The notes beneath the pieces are model-generated. The model had not been told where the DNA came from and ran no database searches. It saw nothing but the letters and a program-made list of their open reading frames with translations. Of a DNA stretch of 54,928 nucleotides, positions 50,213-54,928 are shown piece by piece. The stretch covers positions 1 to 54,928 of the forward strand of contig NZ_JACFXY010000018.1 of assembly GCF_014946725.1 (NCBI RefSeq). Direction: 5' to 3'. Made by a program: the position numbers and the translations under genes. Source of the stretch: Mixta mediterraneensis. Lineage in GTDB: Bacteria > Pseudomonadota > Gammaproteobacteria > Enterobacterales > Enterobacteriaceae. Every line of letters begins with the position of its first letter. Position 1 is the stretch's first letter.

Positions 50213-52180
50213 ATGCCAGTATCAGCTTTACAACACAGATTTTCCAGCGGCCTATACCAGAATAAGCGTTACGACAATATTAGGGAAAATTACTCACAGA
50301 CGCAGGACATAAGCCAAAACAGTTCAGTCACCCCCTATGAAATGCGTCGCTTCGGAAGTGCTATTAATCGGGTAGTCAATTCTCAAATAAAACTGGAAAA
50401 AACATCGTATCAGAACACAGTTCCGCTGCGGGGTATGGTCGCCCCACTGTTAATAATGCTGAGTCAGGTCAGACTTTCTCATAATCCGGCTTCAGCAATA
50501 TCTGACATCCCTGCATTCGTGTCTGTCAGAGATTTATCACCTTCGGTTGACGGAAAGACAGTTTATCCAGATAACAATAACACTGGCCTCAGCTCCCTTA
50601 TGATCCCGATAGTAAATGCAATGTATGAAACCGGGAAATTTATATCCCGGCATGACCCGCTGAAATTTCCAGTGGCAGATGCAGCACCAATGAGAGGAGG
50701 ACAGGACAGGAAATACACAGGTGTCGGCCGTTTTCCAAGACATCCTGTATTTCAAAAGCAAAAGGAAACCACTACACTTCCCCCTGTTCGTGATGATGTT
50801 AAAATAGAAAAAATGGATTTTTCGTGCATTGAGGAACGAAGTAATTTATCTATAACAGACATATTCAGACAGATTGGTAAAACCTTCAAAAATCCGATAA
50901 GTGAACTGGCAAAAGAATCACAAGTGATTCATTATGTTAATAATTATAATAGATGCCCAACTCCGGAAGAAGTAAATAAACTTGTATCCCTAACTTCTTT
51001 TGTAGATAAAACAATATCTGAGATTAGCGGATTGCTTCCTGGTAGTCAGCCATTAATAATTTTACAAGGGTTGAGTGGTCCATTATTAATAATGATAGCT
51101 GACAGCATTGATAAAAAACAGATAAATATGGGTGAGTTATCTGAAGTAAATGAACAAATTCTTGCTTTGGGTAGAATGATTGTAAAAACATCCCCAAGAG
51201 ATAAGAAAGGAAAATTCATTACAGAGCAACTGAAAATTCCGGAGGGTGTAAGTTTTAAAAATAAAAAACTTTCCGTTATAATAAATGGGATTAATCGAGA
51301 GGTTACATATAAGAATGATAAAATAATGGCGAATTACAATGGCAGACATAGAGAAGTATCTTACTCACCGACAGATAACAAATGGTTCAGAGTAAGAGGC
51401 ATATCGACTTTAGCTATTCTTTCTGGCAATAAAGGCTTATGCCCTGTAACTCTTACGCATAAAAAAAACGGGTGGGATATTTACAAGCGCGTTGAGCCTG
51501 ATTCAGGAAGGGTGTTCGGAAAAAGTTATATTTTGTCTAAAAATAAAAATAGACTAATCCCTTATAAATTAGTTAAAAAAGAAATAAATAGATATAAAAA
51601 AACTTATTCATATGAAAATTCAGTCTGTGAAATTAATCTTCATAGGATTAAACGCTCTCCCTGCATCATAAGTGATAGCGTAAATTCTCTGGGGTTACTG
51701 GGACAAAAGGGTTTCCCTGGCAAACTTTATCGTGCTGATAGAACAAGTCCGAACGAATTGAACGATAATGGGGGTTTTCGAAGTTCAGAAGATTTTGGTG
51801 CAATTAATAAAATGCGAGATGATGGTCATGCTCTTATTGTTTCTGAGAGTCTTGAAGGGGCGCTTAGATATATAAGTCGCCAAGGTGAACTTTATCATAT
51901 ATACGAAATAACCTCTGATGACATCAGGGGGGTTTCTATTAATGAAAATATTAAAATAAATAAGGAGGGAGTGAAAAGGTTTTTGGAGGTTTCTTCTAAA
52001 AAAGGAGATGATATTGACTGGGGATATGAAACAAATGGCGCTGTATTTTTAGATGAAGCACATATCTACCACGAAGATGTGACTCTGGAAAAAGTAAAAT
52101 ACTTAGGTTCAAATCATGATGAAGAATTCAGAAATAAAATTAAAAATCTCGAGAAAGGCATTTGGATGTATTATATCTAA
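50213..52180 (+). CDS. Large protein with C-terminal enterotoxin-A/pertussis-like ADP-ribosyltransferase domain
   Basis: 655 residues, AT-rich. The C-terminal third resembles the NAD-binding fold of LT/cholera/pertussis A subunits: LYRADRTSPNELNDNGGFRS (R507, compare LYRADSRPPDEI in LT-A), ALIVSESLEGALRYI (S544-E-S546, the STS position), YHIYEITSDDIRGVS, and NGAVFLDEAHIYHEDVTLEK (D614-E615, place of the catalytic Glu). The N-terminal 450 residues are unassigned. They lack a Sec signal and hold two similar segments, VAPLLIMLSQV (about 76) and SGPLLIMIADSI (about 291). A middle part with GWDIYKRVEPDSG may be a binding module. It is a likely host-targeting toxin or type III effector; substrate and secretion route are unknown. 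Confidence 0.72.
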   Translation: MPVSALQHRFSSGLYQNKRYDNIRENYSQTQDISQNSSVTPYEMRRFGSAINRVVNSQIKLEKTSYQNTVPLRGMVAPLLIMLSQVRLSHNPASAISDIPAFVSVRDLSPSVDGKTVYPDNNNTGLSSLMIPIVNAMYETGKFISRHDPLKFPVADAAPMRGGQDRKYTGVGRFPRHPVFQKQKETTTLPPVRDDVKIEKMDFSCIEERSNLSITDIFRQIGKTFKNPISELAKESQVIHYVNNYNRCPTPEEVNKLVSLTSFVDKTISEISGLLPGSQPLIILQGLSGPLLIMIADSIDKKQINMGELSEVNEQILALGRMIVKTSPRDKKGKFITEQLKIPEGVSFKNKKLSVIINGINREVTYKNDKIMANYNGRHREVSYSPTDNKWFRVRGISTLAILSGNKGLCPVTLTHKKNGWDIYKRVEPDSGRVFGKSYILSKNKNRLIPYKLVKKEINRYKKTYSYENSVCEINLHRIKRSPCIISDSVNSLGLLGQKGFPGKLYRADRTSPNELNDNGGFRSSEDFGAINKMRDDGHALIVSESLEGALRYISRQGELYHIYEITSDDIRGVSINENIKINKEGVKRFLEVSSKKGDDIDWGYETNGAVFLDEAHIYHEDVTLEKVKYLGSNHDEEFRNKIKNLEKGIWMYYI

Positions 52181-52263
52181 ATAGGAATTATTTAAAATAA
52201 ATAGAACTTTTAGATGATTGGTGAAACTGCTCTTTATGGTTGTTTCAACATTACTCATACGAG
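52181..52263. other. Short AT-rich gap
   Basis: Between the toxin-like gene and IS1 remnants. It carries ggtgaaactgctc (52221), weakly like an IS1 end. Confidence 0.3.
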
Positions 52264-52836
52264 GCGCGTAAGCCGGGAGTTAAAGAACAGATCACCGAAG
52301 TGGCTTTCAGTGGGGCCGGGGTTCGCGATACAGCCAGGACACTGAAAGCTGGTATCAACACCGTCATCCGGACTTTAAAAAACTCTCACCACGACGAATA
52401 ACGTCATCTCCGGTGGCTCGTTCTGATGTAGCGCTTATCTGTGAACTCGATGAACAATGGAGCTTTGTCGGCAACAAGGCCCGTCAGCACTGGCCCTGGT
52501 ACGCGTACAACACGAAACGGGGGCGTACTGGCCTACACCTTTGGGCCACGTACCGATGAAACCTGCCGTGAATTACTGGCCCTTCTCAAGCCCTTTAGCA
52601 TCGGCATGATTACCAACGACGAGTGGGGCAGTTATGCCAGAAAAGTGCCGAAAGACAAACATCTGACCGGCAAGATTTTTACTCAGCGCATTGAGCGAAA
52701 CAACCTGACGCTGAGGCCCCGAATCAAAAGGCTGGCCCGTAAAACCATCTGCTTCTCACGTTCCGTAGAATTACATGAGAAAGTAATCGGAGCTTTTATC
52801 GAAAAATACATGTTCTACTAATTGGAGTCATCACCA
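52264..52836 (+). pseudogene. IS1-family remnant (insA/insB fragments)
   Basis: Frames read PGVKEQITEVAFSGAGVRDT (InsA-like C-terminal), CELDEQWSFVGNKARQHWPW, then after a frameshift LAYTFGPRTDETCRELLALL and HLTGKIFTQRIERNNLTLRP, ending SRSVELHEKVIGAFIEKY. These are InsB parts, with the catalytic Asp and Glu regions in different frames. The right end is GGAGTCATCACC at about 52836. The front half is lost and a frameshift is present, so it is inactive. Confidence 0.85.
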
Positions 52837-52897
52837 AAATGGATGCGATGAAATTTCCATTGAGCTATAAAGATATAAACGATACTGGAATTGAAAG

Positions 52898-53170
52898 GTG
52901 CAACATTATTCTAAAAAAATCTTCAGAATGGTTCATTCCGAAAATATGAAATTATTAAACCAACTTGCCAAGTTAAGGAATGCATGTATACATAATAATG
53001 CTATCATTACAAATGATAAAGATAAGTTAAACAGTCTTACCTCACTCAGTAGTGGGACATTGTATTTCCAGAATGATGAAGTTATCTTTCAAAAAGGCCC
53101 CCTTGATTTTATTATTAGCATAACAAAGAACACTTTAAAAAAATTGAATTATTATTCTCCAGTTCAATAA
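52898..53170 (+). pseudogene. C-terminal remnant of a HEPN-domain-like protein
   Basis: 90 codons with LAKLRNACIHNNAIITND, which carries an R-x4-H motif as in HEPN RNases (RiboL-PSP-HEPN type), and a strongly AT-rich composition. No good ribosome site is seen, and the IS1 right end lies 60 bp upstream, so it is likely the back end of a defence-type gene cut by IS1. Confidence 0.5.
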
Positions 53171-53321
53171 CGATGACTTCGGGGCGATATACATAAATTT
53201 TCTTCCCCTTCCCTAAAAGGCGGGAACGACGTCATAAAAATCTGGACTGGTAAATTTCTCCCCAGCCGCTTAAGTAAGATATGGCAAGCAGAGCCTGACA
53301 GGGAGTGTCAGGAAAGAATGA

Positions 53322-53519
53322 TTAGTGGCGGATCCGCGCTAGGTCGTCTTCCATCAGACCGGTCATTTTCATGACGGTATTGCGGTCAATGCCGTTCTGC
53401 AGCATGGTACGGGCAACTTCAAGTTTGCCTTTTTCAATACCACGCTGTTCACCCAGTTGGATGCCCTTCTCAATACCCTTCTCAATACCCTTCTGTTCGA
53501 GCTGTTGTGCGATGGTCAT
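53322..53519 (-). CDS. Possible intragenic small Rpn protein, copy 2
   Basis: An internal ATG 53519 with GGAG 7 nt upstream would give a 65-residue protein (MTIAQQLEQKGIEKG...). Start and ribosome site are identical to those in copy 1 (9415). Confidence 0.55.
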   Translation of the reverse strand: MTIAQQLEQKGIEKGIEKGIQLGEQRGIEKGKLEVARTMLQNGIDRNTVMKMTGLMEDDLARIRH

Positions 53520-54251
53520 AAGTGCGTCTCCGTGTTGCGGCACACGCTGTGCCAGTTCGCGTACAAAGGCTTCGGCGTCGGATGTTTCGCCTGCCTGCAC
53601 TATATAGTGTACCAGCGATATGACCTGCGATGAAGACAGATATCCGGCCAGCAAGATGGGCGCCAGCCGGTCAACCAGTTCTGCCAGGTCACGCTGGTGA
53701 ATATGCTTTTGCAGCAAAGTTAGTGCGGCCATGCTGCGATGGCCGGCGATTTCATCATCCGGAATGACGGTAACGTCAACCAGCGGGAAAGCCTGGCTGT
53801 AGAGCCTGCCTGCCAGCTCCGGGTCGTCAAACTCATCCAGCCACCGGGTGGAGTACGGATACGGGCTGCGTTTGCCCGTATAGAACAGCACCGGTATCAC
53901 CAGTGGCAACTTTTTATACCCCGCTTCCAGGTGCCGCTGCATGGCGGCCACGGCATAGCGCACCAGGCGGAAAGCCATATGTTTGTCCGGCGTTGACTGG
54001 TGCTCGACCAGAACATGAATATATCCCTCGCCGGCGGTGGTTTTCAGGCTGTAAAGCACGTCGCTGAAATACTGGCGGAGGTCATCCTCGACGAAGGAGC
54101 CGGATTCCAGCTTCAGCGTACTGAGGTCGCAGAGTGCGCGCAGCTCTGCGGGCAGGTGGATTTCCATGAAGTCCCGGGCAATATCCGGTTGCGTCAGAAA
54201 CTGCCGGAACGTGGCATCGTGAGGTGTGGGTGTGGTGCTTTTCTTCTTCAT
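53322..54251 (-). CDS. rpn: Rpn family (PDDEXK) nuclease, copy 2
   Basis: 309 residues, about 90 percent identical to the copy at 8683. Start ATG 54251 (MKKKSTTPTPHDATF); the longer ORF is rejected. It keeps DVLYSLKTT and VHVLVEHQS-like YIHVLVEHQSTPDKHMAFRL active-site motifs. The hinge repeat is shorter and different (EKGIEKGIEKGIQLGEQRGI), while the end MLQNGIDRNTVMKMTGLMED is conserved. It follows the resolvase remnant by 126 bp, as in copy 1. Confidence 0.92.
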   Translation of the reverse strand: MKKKSTTPTPHDATFRQFLTQPDIARDFMEIHLPAELRALCDLSTLKLESGSFVEDDLRQYFSDVLYSLKTTAGEGYIHVLVEHQSTPDKHMAFRLVRYAVAAMQRHLEAGYKKLPLVIPVLFYTGKRSPYPYSTRWLDEFDDPELAGRLYSQAFPLVDVTVIPDDEIAGHRSMAALTLLQKHIHQRDLAELVDRLAPILLAGYLSSSQVISLVHYIVQAGETSDAEAFVRELAQRVPQHGDALMTIAQQLEQKGIEKGIEKGIQLGEQRGIEKGKLEVARTMLQNGIDRNTVMKMTGLMEDDLARIRH

Positions 54252-54376
54252 CAGCCCTGGCTCTGAAAAATAACCGTCGAATGATACCACAGGCAGAGAG
54301 CCGCCAGTACTGAGGGTGAACGGACCTGCCACTCCCTCAGGGGACAGCTGCGGGAGAAACCGGCCCCTCTTCCCTG

Positions 54377-54722
54377 CTATTTTTTCGTTCCTGGCCTCAC
54401 TGCGTGATCACGCAGCCGCATAATGGTCTGCCGGGACGTATTGAATTCCCTTGCCACCGCGCTGACGCTGTTACCTGCTTTCAGGTGTTCAAGTGCGGTC
54501 TGTCGCTGCTCCTGACTCAGCGCCGGAGGACGGCCAAAACGTTTTCCTGCCGCCCGTGCCCTTGCCAGGCCTGAATGTGTGCGCTCAATAAGCAGGTCCT
54601 TCTCAAACTCAGCCACCGCCGAAATAACCTGCATGGTCATCTTTCCTGCCGCACTGGTGAGGTCCACGCCGCCCAGTGCGAGGCAGTGCACGCGTATACC
54701 GGACGCTGCCAGTTGCTCCAGG
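54377..54722 (-). pseudogene. tnpR: Resolvase C-terminal fragment, copy 2
   Basis: Continues from LEQLAASGIRVHCLALGGVD to the end, with the helix-turn-helix NSVSAVAREFNTSRQTIMRL. The catalytic N-terminal third is missing after 54722. About 90 percent like the resolvase at 7963. Confidence 0.9.
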
Positions 54723-54751
54723 GGTCAGTTTGGATATAGAGAATTATTGTA

Positions 54752-54780
54752 CGGTAAGCCTGTTTTTTGAACAGGCTTAC
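54752..54780. repeat. Perfect 12-bp hairpin between resolvase fragment and IS21
   Basis: GGTAAGCCTGTT pairs with AACAGGCTTACC across a 5-nt T-rich loop. It could be a terminator-like or IS-end structure; nothing adjacent explains it. Confidence 0.6.
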
Positions 54781-54801
54781 CTGTAGCAATAGGGTGTACT
54801 C

Positions 54802-54928
54802 TGTCGCTACCGATGTAAAACTGGCCCACCTGCCGATGTAAATCTGACCCACCTAGGGTAAAAATGGCAGTTTTAAGGCACTGCCAATGATGACATTGGA
54901 GACCAGAGTGGAGATTAGTGTTTTACAC
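54802..54928 (+). mobile_element. Right end of the IS21-family element, copy 3 (continues outside)
   Basis: Starts TGTCGCTACCGATG and follows base for base the inverse complement of 14397 downward, up to the window edge. It is in opposite orientation to the copy at 12437. Confidence 0.92.
54887..54928 (+). CDS. istA: istA 5' end, partial
   Basis: ATGATGACATTGGAG... encodes MMTLETRVEISVLH, identical to the start of the IstA at 13284-14312; the gene runs past the window edge. Confidence 0.9.
   Translation, partial: MMTLETRVEISVLH

Noticed and set aside
1..54928. CRISPR arrays, tRNA or rRNA genes.
   Set aside because: No regularly spaced direct repeats of 24-40 bp and no tRNA- or rRNA-like stretches were noticed on either strand.

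Overview
This window looks like part of a large, heavily rearranged plasmid from a plant-associated enterobacterium of the Erwinia/Pantoea group (Erwiniaceae). Three things point there: an acyl-homoserine-lactone synthase/regulator pair that reads like EsaI/EsaR, two IncFII-type (FII) RepA replicons with a TraI remnant, and enterobacterial fadH and class C acid phosphatase genes. The species cannot be fixed from the sequence alone. More than a dozen insertion sequences or remnants (IS1, IS2/IS3, IS5/IS427, IS903, IS6, IS21, IS66, Tn3) cut the region into blocks of different origin and base composition.

Layout. 1-1626: an IS21 end, an IS2-like remnant and an IS26-like element. 1757-4688: two chromosome-type genes, an e(P4)-like acid phosphatase and fadH, converging on a hairpin. 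4911-9636: Tn3-family transposase, res site, resolvase and an Rpn nuclease with an apparent internal small-protein start. 9651-10461: an IS6 pseudogene. 10681-12094: a quorum-sensing pair with an esa-box. 12437-14397: an IS21 element that has cut a serine-recombinase gene. 14755-16400: ParF/ParG partition with ACTC-rich centromere, then parDE. 16491-31179: the central structure, two mirrored copies (about 4 kb each) of an IncFII replicon backbone (origin, repA, tap, copA, copB, PLD nuclease, a conserved ORF, the end of traI) arranged head to head around a truncated traI and an IS66 element. 31294-33487: a second, unrelated ParA/ribbon-helix-helix partition system with AT-rich palindromes, and the intact serine recombinase. 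33626-34926: GNAT acetyltransferase and higBA. 34929-40298: group II intron 5' end, IS21/IS3/IS5 fragments, an orphan Tn3 end and a cupin-like ORF. 40299-50065: two IS903 copies bracketing a complete small ColE2-type mobilisable plasmid. 50213-52180: a large protein with an enterotoxin-A/pertussis-like ADP-ribosyltransferase end. 52264-54928: IS1 and HEPN remnants, a second resolvase-Rpn module and another IS21 end.

How it works together. The two IncFII replicons share almost the same RepA but have different CopB repressors, slightly different CopA loops and wholly different partition modules. They therefore look like two related plasmids that fused rather than a recent duplication. traI has lost its relaxase domain in one arm and nearly everything in the other, so self-transfer through this TraI is unlikely. 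The captured ColE2-type plasmid brought its own oriT, mobC and mobA, but mobA is interrupted by a two-gene unit (DUF6880-like protein plus RecX-like protein) and an IS21 fragment, and its rep gene is split by IS903 at a clear 9-bp target duplication.

The most interesting cargo is the ADP-ribosyltransferase-like protein at 50213, the cupin-like protein at 38679, the twin-arginine FAD oxidoreductase at 47431, and the repeated resolvase-Rpn module. All assignments are from reading the sequence and from remembered family features; no database search was run.
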